Source of the DNA: Pisolithus tinctorius
Taxonomy: Eukaryota > Basidiomycota > Agaricomycetes > Boletales > Pisolithaceae
DNA length: 64,000 nt
Direction: 5' to 3'
NCBI GenBank assembly: GCA_024663395.1
Contig: JANFAH010000008.1
Location: 2,046,001-2,110,000, forward strand
The notes beneath the pieces are model-generated. The model worked only from the letters and a program-made list of their open reading frames with translations, made no database searches and was not told the DNA's origin. A program made the position numbers and the translations under genes. Positions 22,901-33,700 of the stretch are shown here, one piece after another. Each line of letters starts with the position of its first letter. The stretch's first letter is position 1.

Positions 22901-23654
22901 GGCAAACTCGCGATACTCAGGAGGGACCGAGGAGAGGTCAGGAGGCGGAGATGAAGCGGAGGACGCACGAAGCTTCACATCATCAGCGGAGAGCTTGTAA
23001 GCGGAACTGTCTAGAGCCAGGGAGAGCACAGGCTCTGACATACGCAGCAGCATTGATGAGTGAGACGAGCGGAGCGGAGCGCGGCGAGTCGGTCGGAGAT
23101 GCAGTCGGAACTGCAAACGGAGCGGAGGGTGTCGGATCCGGAGCGGAGGTCGCAGCGGAAGGTGACGAAGGCGCCTGGGGCGTCGGCATTCCCTGTAGCG
23201 GTGGTTTGAACGATATACTGCCCAGTACCCAGTCAATCGACGGATTGAAGCGGGTGAGCCAGTTGTGTCCTAATACCAGCGAACATGAAGAATCCAACGG
23301 AGTAACATAAAATGAAACGGAGTTGACATCGCCGGAAGGGAAGCGGAGGGAAAGATCTACTTCTTGGGAAATGACAGCATTGGTACTACCATCAAACAAG
23401 CGGAGCGGAATTGGCGGAGAAACGGAGGAGACAGGAATGTCATATTTTTTGATTATAGACGGGTCTACGAAACAATGAGAAGAGCCGGAATCGATCAACG
23501 CAGAAAATGGTATCAACAGAATAATCCGGAAGAGTTACAGACGGAAGTAAAGAGTTGGGACTAGAAAGAGCGGACGCGTTGAGTCGGATGTCCGGTTGCG
23601 CACAGTTGGGTTCAACGCTTCCTCCAGGCTGTGCGAGCTCCCTGGAGGAGCGGA
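19925..23654 (-). pseudogene. Gyp-B Pol (protease, RT, RNase H, integrase, chromodomain), frameshifted
   Basis: All domains are present in order but in several frames. Protease carries IDSGSSHCF (about 23490). RT carries [15 protein letters not shown] and [11 protein letters not shown], with a YxDD box (about 22340). RNase H carries [17 protein letters not shown] and [12 protein letters not shown]. Integrase carries a Cys pair in SCTACGW, then SMDFIEHLP, VTSDRGPEF and TERTNQTLEQ, so the D-D-E residues are kept. The GPY/F region is near 20300. A chromodomain (YEVSEILDSKVD, NTDEETSWL) ends at TAA 19925-19927. I see at least eight frame changes, mostly of one base, so this copy cannot make Pol as written. 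Confidence 0.9.
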
Positions 23655-24960
23655 CTAATTTTTTGACTCTGCCTTCTCCGCAGGCGGAGTAGGCGGAGTT
23701 TCAGCCGTAGCTGCACGGGCTTTGGCTGCGCGAGAGGTGGACTTGGGACAGTCCTTGGTGGAATGGCCAGCCTCGCCACAGAAGAGGCAGAGGTTGTTCT
23801 TCATCCTGCGCTGGCACTCAGCGGAGGTGAGTTTGCCATCTTTACCCAGAAGGTGGGCAATATCGGACTTGGACACGTCGGACTTGGGCGGGTCTTTCTG
23901 TTTGCCCTTGCCCTTGGCATCGGACTTCGGAGCGGAGGCGGAGGACGAAGATTTACTTTTGTTGTCGGAGTTCGAGGACTGCGACTTGTCGGAGGTGGAC
24001 TTGGTGGTGCACGAGATTTCTGCTTTGCGCTCCCAGTAGCGCGCATCGATGGTCTGGGCGAGTTCGCGGAGTTGTGCGAGGGTAGAAGGCTTACCGACGC
24101 GAGCGATCTCGTCTTTGATGCGGTCTGGAAGTCCGCTATAGAAGCGGTGGCAGAGTGCACCGACACCGTAGTCCTTGACCTGTGAAGCCCAGCGATTGAA
24201 CTCCACGACGTATTTAGTAATTCGAGACCCATCCTTCATAGTTAGGTTCTCGAGTTGTTGGATGGCATCTGCTATGGCATCATGCGGACCGAAGTTAGTT
24301 GTGAGCTCTTGTAAGAACTCATGGTAGTCGTCCATCCAGAGCGGGCGGTCATAGTTGTCGGGGTTTAGCAAATCTGGCTCGAACCAAGCCAGGGCCATAC
24401 CCTTAAGATAAGATTGAGCGAAGGTAACCTTTGCTCTGTCGGAGCGGAATGCGCGAGGGCGGTCTTGGAAGTTCAGCTCGCATTGAACGAGGAACTCGCG
24501 GAGCTTCTTGGGGTCGGAGCCGTCGAAGGTGTCAGGCTCGCGGACTTTGGTTTTCAGAGCGGAGTCCCCAGTGCGCGAGCTAGACCACGCAAGTGCATGG
24601 ACAGCTCTAGCAAGAGCTACGAGGGGATCCTCTGGCGGCTCAGCCGGGTCTTCGGGAATATCCCCGTCACCGCTGCCCCCGCCGTCGGGATCACCGTCAG
24701 GATAGTCAGGGTCGGGATCAGGTCCATCATCTCGGTTATGAGGAGACGGAGTATGGAAAGCTGATGGGTGGAGGTTGGAGCGACCAGCTTGCGAAGCGCT
24801 TTCGCCTTCAGCGCGAGAGCGGCGTCGAGCGGAGAATGATTGGAACTGTTCGACGACGGAAGGGAGTCGACGCGGATTAGCTAGCGCTAACAGCGAGGTT
24901 CTCAGCGACCTCTCTCTGGGATTGAGCTCGAGTTCTCATAACGGTGTAAGTTTTTTGGAA
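23655..24960 (-). CDS. Gyp-B Gag with CCHC zinc knuckle
   Basis: One frame runs from about 24930 to TAG 23655-23657. It has a Pro/Asp/Gly-rich lead, then EPDTFDGSDPKKLREF and DRPRAFRSDRAKVTFAQSY (the retrotransposon Gag core also seen in Gyp-A and A2). A Ser/Lys linker follows, then the zinc knuckle CLFCGEAGHSTKDC near the end. It coats the genomic RNA and forms the particle (established for the family). The start is unclear: an ATG at about 24939 is in another frame, so an intron or indel lies near 24890. The stop sits in a TCA-AAA-AAT-TAG context that suits -1 frameshifting into pol. Confidence 0.8.
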
Positions 24961-24974
24961 GACAGAAAAGGAGA

Positions 24975-25000
24975 TCGTACAAGTGTGAGTACGAATATAC
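24975..25000 (-). other. Primer-binding region of Gyp-B (post-LTR motif)
   Basis: Directly after the 5' LTR the minus strand reads GTATATTCGTACTCACACTT and then GTACG. The CGTAC..GTACG arms can pair. Related motifs follow the LTRs of Gyp-A and Gyp-A2. No standard TGG tRNA site is seen. Confidence 0.4.
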
Positions 25001-25713
25001 TGTCAAGTCCGGGCCTACTCCGACCAACTCCGACGCTATATAAGGTCTAGAGAGGGGTTCGGAAGCAAGTCCGACACAGAAGAACAGAACTCCGACTAGC
25101 GGAGTGTCGGCAGGAACGAAGACCGCCGAGACAAAGGCGGAGCGGAGTGAGGGCGTCGGGTTTAGCTCGTGCGCTACCCCCTTGCACGATCTCAGCCCTC
25201 GTTTTTCAGAGGGAGAGTACAGACGGAGAGTCGGAGATAACTCCGACAGACAGAAGACGGAATCAGAGGGAGTAGGAACTAAGTTGATATTCGTACTGAA
25301 GAACAGCGGAGTACAGTACATGTTTTTATACTACTACGGGGGTACAGTAACCGGAATCGGAACTGACATACGGAGACTCATAAGTTTTCAAGTAAAATTT
25401 CCTGGACGACGAATGAAGGGTAGACGGAGGACATACGAACGGGTAACACAGAACATCCAAAAAAGGAAACAGTCCAGGCGCTGGACCACGCGGTGAGTGC
25501 GCTGCGGAGTACCTGACTGCGAAGGTAGTCACATGCCCCTCAGAGAACGGACCGCTCGGTCCGGTAGGAGAGTAACACAAGTCCGACAGCAGTCGGAGCG
25601 GAGACTGTTCGTAAACAGCAGATGTTGGGCGGAGTTGGTGCGGAGTGAGTGAACAACCGGCGGAGTAGGGTGCGGAGCGTATAGGGACTTATAACGAACG
25701 CACGGTCGTGACA
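25001..25713 (-). repeat. 5' LTR of Gyp-B
   Basis: It is about 99% identical to the 3' LTR by eye. Differences include one base in the TATTTCAG/TTTTTCAG site and an indel at CCACTGCGG/CCACGCGG. Confidence 0.95.
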
Positions 25714-26555
25714 CGGAGAGCCTGCAGCTCAACTGGGGACAGCGAGTAGATGGTGCCAAGGGGCAGGGTTGTTCCTTCTTCGAGCTCTATCTTTAGATCA
25801 TACTCCCGGTGTGGTGGGAGTGCCGAGGCCTTGGCCTTGCTGAAAACATCAGCGAAGTCGTGGTACTCTTCTGGTACATTGGGTAAGGCCGGAGGAGGGG
25901 AAGCCGAGGCCGATCGGGCTTGAGCTGAGTCCGAGGGACGGAGCTGAAGTTGGAACTGGACGGACCCTTCTAGTTTGCAGGCGCGCACAAAAGCGGCTGC
26001 ATTGATTAGGGAAACAAGAGGGGCCTTCAGAGGGGTGCGAGCCACAGAGTCGGAGACCGGTACAGATGGTGCAAGGCTGGGTTGGTCACTAGGACCGGGG
26101 TCAGGAAGGCCGGTGGAAACCGGGCTTACAGGGGGTGTCGATGGGGTTGGCATTCCTTGTGCAGGAGTCCAGAATGTTAGACTGCCCACTACCCAATCAA
26201 TCAACGGATTGTAGCGGGTGAGCCAGTCATGTCCGAGGACTATCTTACACTCAGAATCCAACAGGGCTAAGAACAGGGTTACCGGGGTGACATTGCTGGA
26301 CGTGAAGCGAATATTGACATCTACTGCTTGGGTTATGGTGAAGGTGGACATTCCATCAAAGAGCCGGAGTTGGATTGGTGAGACCAAGTACGGGGTAAAT
26401 GAATGTTGATTAGCAAATTGATTATCTATGAAACAGTGCGTGGAACCAGAGTCCACTAAAGTACGAAGCCGAGGTAAATCTGGGTTTTCTAATGTGACAT
26501 AGGAGGTTAAAGAGTTCAGACTGGAAAGAGCGGATGTGTTGAGACGAGCCTCCAA
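25714..26555 (-). pseudogene. Gyp-A2 protease and start of RT, cut by Gyp-B
   Basis: Protease carries LVDSGSTHCFIDNQF. It is followed by KIVLGHDWLTRYNPLIDWV, a Pro/Ser linker, FADVFSKAKASALPPHREYD and [15 protein letters not shown], the last being the N-terminal edge of the RT. The coding then enters Gyp-B. The frame is -1 relative to gag. The ATG at 26555 need not be used if the product is made by frameshifting. Confidence 0.88.
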
Positions 26556-26614
26556 GTTTGCACAACCGGAGTCAACGCAGCTCCCAGATTGTGCAGAGTC
26601 CTGGGAGCTGCTAC

Positions 26615-27991
26615 CTATTTTTTTGTCTCGGGGGTAGTACCTGAGCCCGAGGCCGGTGCAGCCTCAGTGGTAGCCGCAGCGCGAGCCTTGGCCTTTCCGG
26701 CTTTCTTGGGGCATTTGTCAGCGAAGTGACTGGACCCTCTGCAGAACATGCAGAGGTTTCTGTCTAGGCGACGCTTGTGTTCTTCTGGGGTAAGCTTTCC
26801 ATCTTTGCCGAGTTTGCTAGGCTCGGGCTTAGATGAATTGCTGTTACTATTGTTGCCCGGCTTAAGGGTAGAACTGGAGTTGTTATTGTTGCCGGTCTTG
26901 GTCTTCTCTTGACCAGTCTTGGACTGGTTATTGTTGCCAGAGCTGCTGGGCTTATTGTTACTAGAGTTAGACGAGCCTTGGTGCTTGCTCGCCCGCTGGA
27001 CTTCTTCCTTGCGCTCCCAATAGCACGCATCTATTTCTTGGGCAAGGTGGTGGAGCTCGTGAAGTGTCCGGGGTTTGCCAACTCGACAGACCTCATCCTT
27101 GATTCGGTCTGGGAGGCCAGAATAGAAGTGGTGGCGCAGCACACCATCACCATAGCCTCGGACTTGCAAGGCAAGCTGATTGAAGTCGACTATGTATTTA
27201 TTAATGCACTGACTTTCCTTCATGTGCAAGTGGTCGAGTTGGCTCTCGGCGTCAGCAACCGGGTCGTGAGGGCCGAAGGTGGTTTGTAGCTCCAGGACGA
27301 ACTCCCTCCAGGAGTCCATCCAGAGAGGCTGATCGTCGGGGTCGTCGAGTCCAAGTAAGTCCAGCTCAAACCATTCAAGAGCCATACCTTTGAGGTACGA
27401 CTGGGCGAAGATGACTTTGGCACGATCGGTCCTGAAAGCCCGAGGTCGGTCTTGGAAATTAAGCTTGCACTGGATAAAGAATGCATGGAGCTTCTTAGGG
27501 TCAGTGCCATCAAAGGTATCGGGCTCATGTAGCTTGGTCCTGCTTGAGGACTCAGGACTAGTATGGGTGTTGCGAGCCAACAGCTTGATGGCCTTCGTGA
27601 GACTGTTGAAGACCACGACCGTAGGTTCGGTGTCTGGGTCTGGGAAGTCCGGTTCGTCCTCCAGATCATCCTCATCCAGATTATCATCACCGGGACCATT
27701 ATCATCGGGGTCATTACCGGGGTCATCATCTTCTGGGTGGTCATCACCATCGTCGCCTGGCCCATTATTGCTGGGGTCACCCTCGGGGATGGGAGCAGTG
27801 GGACAACGTGGAGTGGGGGTTTTGGATGTGCAGGCTGAAAAGCCCCTGAAAGGACTGACGGGGTCTGGGGAGCGCCTAGTGGTGCCCAACGCAGCTAGAG
27901 CTGTTTTGCAGCGAGCCCCACTGGCTGAAGCGGAGTCGGGATTGGTGGCAGAGCGACCACGGGGAGGTTGGAATCGAGTCTTGGTTGCCAT
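26615..27991 (-). CDS. Gyp-A2 Gag, intact
   Basis: It is a 458-residue frame starting at ATG 27991, 38 bases after the LTR. It has an acidic Asp/Gly/Pro-rich segment (residues 75-120), the Gag core (EPDTFDGTDPKKLHAFF, DRPRAFRTDRAKVIFAQSY), a Ser/Asn linker rich in SSSN and GNNN, and the zinc knuckle CMFCRGSSHFADKC near residue 415. It ends ACA-AAA-AAA-TAG, a slippery heptamer at the stop, with protease in the -1 frame. No stop interrupts it, in contrast with Gyp-A copy 2. Confidence 0.9.
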   Translation of the reverse strand: MATKTRFQPPRGRSATNPDSASASGARCKTALAALGTTRRSPDPVSPFRGFSACTSKTPTPRCPTAPIPEGDPSNNGPGDDGDDHPEDDDPGNDPDDNGPGDDNLDEDDLEDEPDFPDPDTEPTVVVFNSLTKAIKLLARNTHTSPESSSRTKLHEPDTFDGTDPKKLHAFFIQCKLNFQDRPRAFRTDRAKVIFAQSYLKGMALEWFELDLLGLDDPDDQPLWMDSWREFVLELQTTFGPHDPVADAESQLDHLHMKESQCINKYIVDFNQLALQVRGYGDGVLRHHFYSGLPDRIKDEVCRVGKPRTLHELHHLAQEIDACYWERKEEVQRASKHQGSSNSSNNKPSSSGNNNQSKTGQEKTKTGNNNNSSSTLKPGNNSNSNSSKPEPSKLGKDGKLTPEEHKRRLDRNLCMFCRGSSHFADKCPKKAGKAKARAAATTEAAPASGSGTTPETKK

Positions 27992-28029
27992 GATGTTTTA
28001 GACCCACACAAGTGGCAAGTCTGAAATAC

Positions 28030-28437
28030 TGTCAAGTACGAGGATTGTCCAGGTTGAGACTGGACCGGAGACCGAAGTGGGCGCGAGGCCAAGGGATTGG
28101 AGTCAGGGGTAAAGACGAAGGTACAGATGAGTGGACTGGTTGGACTTAGCAACTGAAGGTACAGCGCTATTCCCTTGCGTGGATCTCAGTCCGAGTCCGA
28201 GGCCAAGGCGGGGTTATCAGGAGATACTTAGTTGATTTCAGACTGGGGTCTACAGGCCGAGTATCTACGAGCTTATATACCAGAAGTAACTATAGTACAG
28301 AGACCGGTAATGCCAGTCTCACAAGGATTGCTAAGAGGATTGGTAAGACAGGTATTAGTAACGTATGACTAAGGTAATGGAGACCAGGACAGAGTGGACC
28401 GGGGACAAGACCGGCCAGGACTTAACCGAAGTGACAG
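28030..28437 (-). repeat. 5' LTR of Gyp-A2 (408 bp)
   Basis: On the minus strand it begins TGTCACTTCGG and ends TACTTGACA. It contains GGTATATAAGCTC and the LTR core (28143-28183). GACAC (28438-28442) is the expected target duplication; the other copy is lost with the truncated 3' side. Confidence 0.8.
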
Positions 28438-28605
28438 ACACTGCTTTGCAGTGTCTACCGCACTAGACCAACTGGAGATATGGGACAAGCGAGGCTGAGG
28501 CCGGACTGAGTGAGTGCGAGGCCGAGTCCGGCCGGGGTCGAGGCATGGCTATGACACTCATGTGCTCCCATATTCGCATTTTGCACTGCTTCAGGTTGGT
28601 CTCCA

Positions 28606-28863
28606 ATGATGCACTCCTGGTTCTTACAAAGATGTAACCAGGTTGGTGTGACTGAGCTTCTTCTACAAGGAGTTCCCCCTGATGTTGTTGCCACACAGGA
28701 ATGGTGGAAATCCCAGATCTTTTTAGAATATTGGCATCGAATCAGTAGCATTCTCCTGCTTTTCATTTCTTCATCTGCTGATTCTGCTCATTTACTTTCT
28801 CTGGACTCAATCATGGACAACTTCACTCATCATACAAACCTTCATACTGTATCCCATGCTTAG
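28606..28863 (+). pseudogene. Fragment like the C-terminus of a tyrosine recombinase (Crypton-type)
   Basis: The phrase GVTELLLQGVPPDVVATQEWW, then SQIFLEYWHRISSILLLFIS, matches what I know of fungal tyrosine recombinases near their C-terminal R-x-x-W/YW box (GVPPETV..RW.S..FL.YWR). Only this end is seen, and no catalytic R-H-R-Y set is visible upstream. It may be a Crypton or DIRS-like relic. Confidence 0.4.
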
Positions 28864-29396
28864 GCTATGTGTTAGACAGTGTCTGATGCTCTCGCAATCC
28901 AGCATTCTTTTTCTCTTTGTCATGATTCTTGCTTGCCTCAGGTGTGTGGGTTGGTGCAAAACCACCTTAGTTGTAAGCCAAGCTCCCATTTGGTCAGTCT
29001 GGTGGCCTCCTGCCTTTCTCTTTCCACTCATCTGCTCACTCATGCTCTGAAGGCCACTCCCCATGCCTCCAAAATCTTTGTGCACACATCCTTCCTCAAA
29101 TCTCCTCATGTGCTGATCACATGACCTCTTCTATGCTCTCTTGTTCAGCATCAGATCACATGACCCCCTTTTCATGTGCACCACATGCCTCAGCATCTCA
29201 GGATTTGGTTGCTGTACCTATTCATGTGCTTGGTGGCTTGTGGCCTGCCCCCCACACCTGATAGATTGCATTCACGCTCTCATCATCTACAATTTACTGT
29301 ATCTTTCTTAGTCCCACTAGTGTTCATCTATGTCTGCATTCCTCTTCTTATAGTCACTTCTCTTCACACTTCACATAGCTATGAAGGTGCATGTAG
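28864..29396. other. Upstream region of the NLR gene
   Basis: No gene is recognisable. It is T- and C-rich on the plus strand, with CTTCTTATAGTC near 29344 as the only TATA-like box before the NLR start. Confidence 0.35.
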
Positions 29397-30110
29397 ATGT
29401 TCATAGTTCAAGATATCCAGGACAAGCAGCTGTCCTGCCTGCTGGATAGAATCAAAAAGGTTGACAAATTTCTCATGAAAGAAACTACCCCCAAGGACAT
29501 GTCTGGCATGTGGGAAACCTTTGTGAAGATCACACTGATGACCAGTGGTGCAGTACAGTTTATCAAGAACTATTCTGTGACAGAGGAGTTCTGTACATCC
29601 ATCCCACTTGCTCACCTCCCAAGCCTAATGAAACATGGCATCAGGGAAGAGATCGGGGAAAGGCATAGAATATGAGATGCAGGACATTTCAATTGTATAC
29701 ACTGAGGCACTAGATGACCTGATGGAACAATACCAGTGCTGCGAAGATCAGGGCATCTGGGTTGATGCATTCCATGTACTTGAAGACCTGGACTTGGCTG
29801 GTTTGGCCCATGCCAGAGGTGCAGGTCCTGATTGGATCAAGAAATGCCTTGATGGGACTAGAGCTGACATCCTTACAGAGATTATCGACTGGATCTATGA
29901 CACTGATGAAATGTTTCATGCATTCTATGGCTCCATGGGCAGGCTGGCAAAGGGAAATCTGCTATTGCACATACAATCATGCTGTGGTTTGAGAATGTTG
30001 GGGGGGTTGGGTCCTGTTTTTTCTTTTCCTGTGACTGGCAGGCCAAGCATCTTGAAGAAAAGATATTCAGAATCATTGTGTGCAATTTGGCAGGATGTGA
30101 TCCTGCATTC
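29397..30110 (+). pseudogene. NACHT-type NLR (STAND NTPase), N-terminal part, cut by Gyp-C
   Basis: Exon 1 is 29397-29592 (QDIQDKQLSCLLDRIKKVDKF, then the helical N-terminal domain of mushroom NLRs). A 52-bp intron (GTACAT to CATCAG) leads to exon 2 from 29645 (WKRSGKGIEYEMQDIS). Next come the linker GAGPDWIKKCLDGTRADIL and the Walker A loop GQAGKGKSAIAHTI at about 29937. One T is missing before it, which shifts the frame. The coding stops at CDPAF where the Gyp-C LTR begins, and resumes at 57346 with WRALAG. Such proteins sense non-self or stress and can trigger cell death in fungi (family knowledge). This locus is broken by insertions and at least one indel. Confidence 0.85.
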
Positions 30111-30328
30111 TGTTACATTTCACCCCTATTTTTCCTTTGTCACTGTATGTTTGTCTCGTGTTTTGATCTGTTGGACAATCTTTCCTTTTTAAGCCATCTT
30201 CTCTCTGATCTGACAGCTCACTATTCCCACCACTAGTGTTACTTGCTCATTACATGCTTAGGACATGTGTCACCATTGTTCAGCCAATGGTGTTATTATC
30301 TTGTTACATGTGAACGCCTCATGGTTCA
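30111..30328 (+). repeat. 5' LTR of Gyp-C, left part
   Basis: It starts TGTTACATTTCACC. The 218 bases here plus the 235 bases at 38423-38657 equal the 453-bp 3' LTR exactly. Confidence 0.95.
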
Positions 30329-30600
30329 CATCAGCAAAACTGCCCAGACCTAGCAGAGCCCAGCAGAATCCGGCGCAGCTAGCTAGGCCTCAGAAGAGCT
30401 GACACATATCTGCTAGGCCTAGCTAGACCTTGCAAGTGTCACCAAGGTGGGGAGTCGAACTTACTGGCATTTGCTAGGGCATGAAGTGACCATGCGAGAC
30501 CTAGCTAGGTGACGACCGGGGCTTGCATGACCTAGCTAGGTGACAACTGGGGCTTGCATGGCCTAGGTAGGCAACGAGAGCATCCGACGCTTTGGATAGA
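30329..30600 (+). repeat. Left subterminal repeats of Plavaka
   Basis: Many copies of CCTAGC, CTAGGC and GACCTAGCTAGG occur here. They include a 31-bp tandem at 30498-30528, 30529-30559 and a partial copy from 30560. These are probable transposase binding sites. Confidence 0.75.
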
Positions 30601-30721
30601 TTAGCTGCAAATGTATATTACTAGCCACCTGCTTGTACTAGTATTGGATACACTCTTGCATTAACAAACGATGAAACATCGTGAATTTGATGATGGCTAT
30701 GAAGGATGATTGATGATACTG

Positions 30722-33700
30722 TTAATGATCTCTCTGATCGAACTTGTTGTCATCAAAGTCCTGGACTTCATCATCTGAACCAGAGTCAACTGCATCGTCC
30801 TCTTCATCAATAACCTGTTCCAAGTTGCCATATCCATACTCCTCCATCTTGTCAGCCAGATTGTTGGGTATAAGTAGATCACCAGGCACTGATTGGTCGC
30901 TCTCAGATGCAGTATCACTTCCACTGTCTTGGTCAACACCTTCCCCGAGATTGTGTGCCTTGTCCTCATCCATCAACTCATTGTCAGTGTCCTCCATTAT
31001 GCCGTGCTCATGTTCCAGGGTAAAAGGTCTTCTGTCCAACTTGTCTCAGTCATCAAGAAGGCAGCATGTGGCCTCACAAGTCATCTTGTGTCCTACTGCC
31101 CCACCACGAAATTGCATGAACATGTCACAGTCAACAAACCTTTTAAATCATGTTACATAAGATAGAAAATGTATATCAAGCACTTACATGTTTACATAGT
31201 ACCACTCCCAATCTTCGTCATTCTCTGATTTACAGCGAGCAGTTGAGGGGGGTAAGAGATCTTTTGTGCATCCAAAATGATAAGCGGGGATGAGATGGAC
31301 AGCCCACACAATGTCGTTTGGATCAATAAATCCAAATGCATTGGCGAGGTCATCTTGTGGATAAAAGCCAACCCATGGAAGACGCTTCATGGACCACCCA
31401 GCCTTGAAGTTTTTATCACATGCGAACCAATGTACCCACAGGACATCGATACGCCTGGTAGAGTGATCATTGAGCTCAGGTCCATTGTAGCAGACCTCGA
31501 GGTGGAAGATTGCAATGATACATGTGTACCAGTACGGATGGGGGTTCTCCTCAGTCTCATGGGATAGAACCATGATATTGGCATGTGTACATGGGTTGAG
31601 CGAATCCTGGTCTCGGTGAAGGTCATATGTAGTGAAATTCATGCACAACATGTTGTGCCTGTAGAGATGGTTCTTGATGATTATGAGGGCGTTGTGGTGA
31701 ACCTGTGTAAATTCTTGTTCCTCACCATCAACTGTTTCATTGCCAAGTAGTCATCTGAGGATGTGAGCTTTGAGCTGTGGAAGAAAGTCCTGATCTGAAA
31801 GATATGTTATACTAGGCAACACAGTAAATGTATCATACTCACGTTAAGAGCAAGATCGTTTTTGTGTGTTGACAGGAATGGCGTGATGTTGTAGTAATCT
31901 TTTTGACTTTGCCTGACTTGGTAGTGCACTTCCGGTGAACACTTTGGCAGTGATTCACACTTGAATTGGGCACATTTCTCCTGCATGATATGCAATAGCC
32001 ATTCATGGTGTTGATGCTGGGCAATTCCACATGCAAAAGCAATCTTGTTTGTCCTTGAATAAAACCGTTTGATGCGCCGGTGCTCTAGTTCACCCTAAGA
32101 CTGTAGTTAAACAGGACTGGGGTTTGATTATAAATTCTATGACTTACAACTTGTGTCGAGTAGTTGTCTGTCATGCCAAAGAGTCTGATGGTGTTGACAT
32201 AATCACCTAATGCATGTAATTTGTATGTCGCCAGGTTGAAAGACCGTTGCTTGCACCCCCCAGATACTGTATTTCCAATGTTAGACGATGCCACTGATGC
32301 TCTTGCGATCTTTGAACCCTGGTGACGAGCACGTGCAGCTGTTTCACAAGGGAGGTCATATGTCTTGAATGCTGAGCAGCATTAATCTGAAAACTTTCAT
32401 ATGCTGCTACCTAAACGAGTTGTGCTGTTATCAAAGTGGAAAAGGGTTGTCTCCATATGCATACGAAGTTTTCTGAATGCATGCCACATAGCAAGTTCGA
32501 ATAATAGATTCAAGACGACGCTGTTGAACGGTTCTGGGAGTAATCATTCCATGACAGGGATAATGCACTAGTAAGGTAGTGTCAATGCAGCAGGAGCAGA
32601 TCAGTGGATGATTTGCTCACCTGAAAGATATCTTCAAAGTCCCATGCCACGAGTTTCATGAGATCCGACACATTATTACTGAATCTTCATATCGTGCCCC
32701 TCCCAAATGTTGGCATCAAATGAAAGCTATATGTCATTGTCAGCAATTGAAAAATAATAGGTAGAATAACTACCATTTGTTGAACTCTTGAATGCAATCA
32801 TCGCCCACCTTGTAGATAATCCGGATAAGGTGTGTCAGAATCGCCTTCCACACTCTGAGCTCAAACTCATGCATGAAGTCTGGTACAAATAATCTGAAGA
32901 AGTTGAAACCAAATCTTGACAGTTTTTCAGAGAATGTGTTCTTCAAATAAAAATGTCAGTGAAATGCAATCTGTTAACATTACACCGTACCCGAGTTGGA
33001 GTAAATGAGAACATGCCCAAGATGTTTTTGACTGCAGTGCTGATCACACTGCGTCCAAACTCAAAGATGGCCTTGCGTGCGCTTTCAATAGAAGAGTGGC
33101 GGCACTCGTCGTCGACTCGTTTGGTTTTCTTTCGACTGTGCCGATCCTTCTTTGCACCGAGATTGAAAATAGTGGCCTTTTGGACCAGACAACGTGGGCA
33201 AGGTGACCTGCCGAGGAATTTCAGGGTCGCCAAAAGGGTCCTGGAAGGCATTTAGTAATGACACATTGCAGAAACCATAAACATACTTTTCTGGATAGTC
33301 AGCTGAGTATGTCAATATACATGGAAAAACCCGCCGCAATACACCATCGGGAAATTTTATTATCATTCCATGTTCGCATGCATCAAGGAAGTCGTCATTG
33401 AGTAAAAAGTTCCATATTGCTTGCATCAGCTCTTGCTTGCAGTGTGTGAGCACCGCCGCTGTTGCACTAGTCCCAAATGTCTTCTTGTAGTAATCTTGGA
33501 TCATGTCTGGCAACTGAGACAATTACATAGGCTTCAGGGCGATGACATCATTTAATTATTACCTTTGGTATGTATGCCAGGTGATGAGCAGCAAAGGCAT
33601 TTGGTTTGGCATGAAGATATTTGGACTGGTTCCCAAGGAAAAGGTATATTGGCCACAGCACAGCATTTCCGAAACTCGCAAGATGCATAGAGTCCGACCA

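Larger units (their letters stand above)
17584..25713 (-). mobile_element. Gyp-B, complete gypsy element (8130 bp)
   Basis: LTRs of 714 bp (17584-18297) and 713 bp (25001-25713) differ at only about five sites by eye. The 5-bp target duplication CGGAG is at 17579-17583 and 25714-25718. Gag-pol reads on the minus strand, and an antisense accessory gene reads on the plus strand. It is a recent insertion into the RT of Gyp-A2. The whole element is saturated with CGGAG/CTCCG. Confidence 0.95.
17303..28437 (-). mobile_element. Gyp-A2, truncated gypsy element holding Gyp-B
   Basis: It reads on the minus strand: 5' LTR (28437-28030), gag, protease and the start of RT to 25714, then Gyp-B, then more RT from 17583 to about 17303. 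After the RT phrase DEWKTAF the homology ends. The rest of RT, RNase H, integrase and 3' LTR are absent. Gag and Pol are close relatives of Gyp-A, but the LTR is shorter (408 bp). Confidence 0.88.

Noticed and set aside
23360..23570. Plus-strand frame with RIDQRRKWYQQNN as a small gene.
   Set aside because: It is the shadow of the Gyp-B protease (IDSGSSHCF) on the minus strand.
30498..30575. 31-bp tandem as a minisatellite unrelated to transposition.
   Set aside because: It lies inside the mapped Plavaka end and shares its words with the other end.
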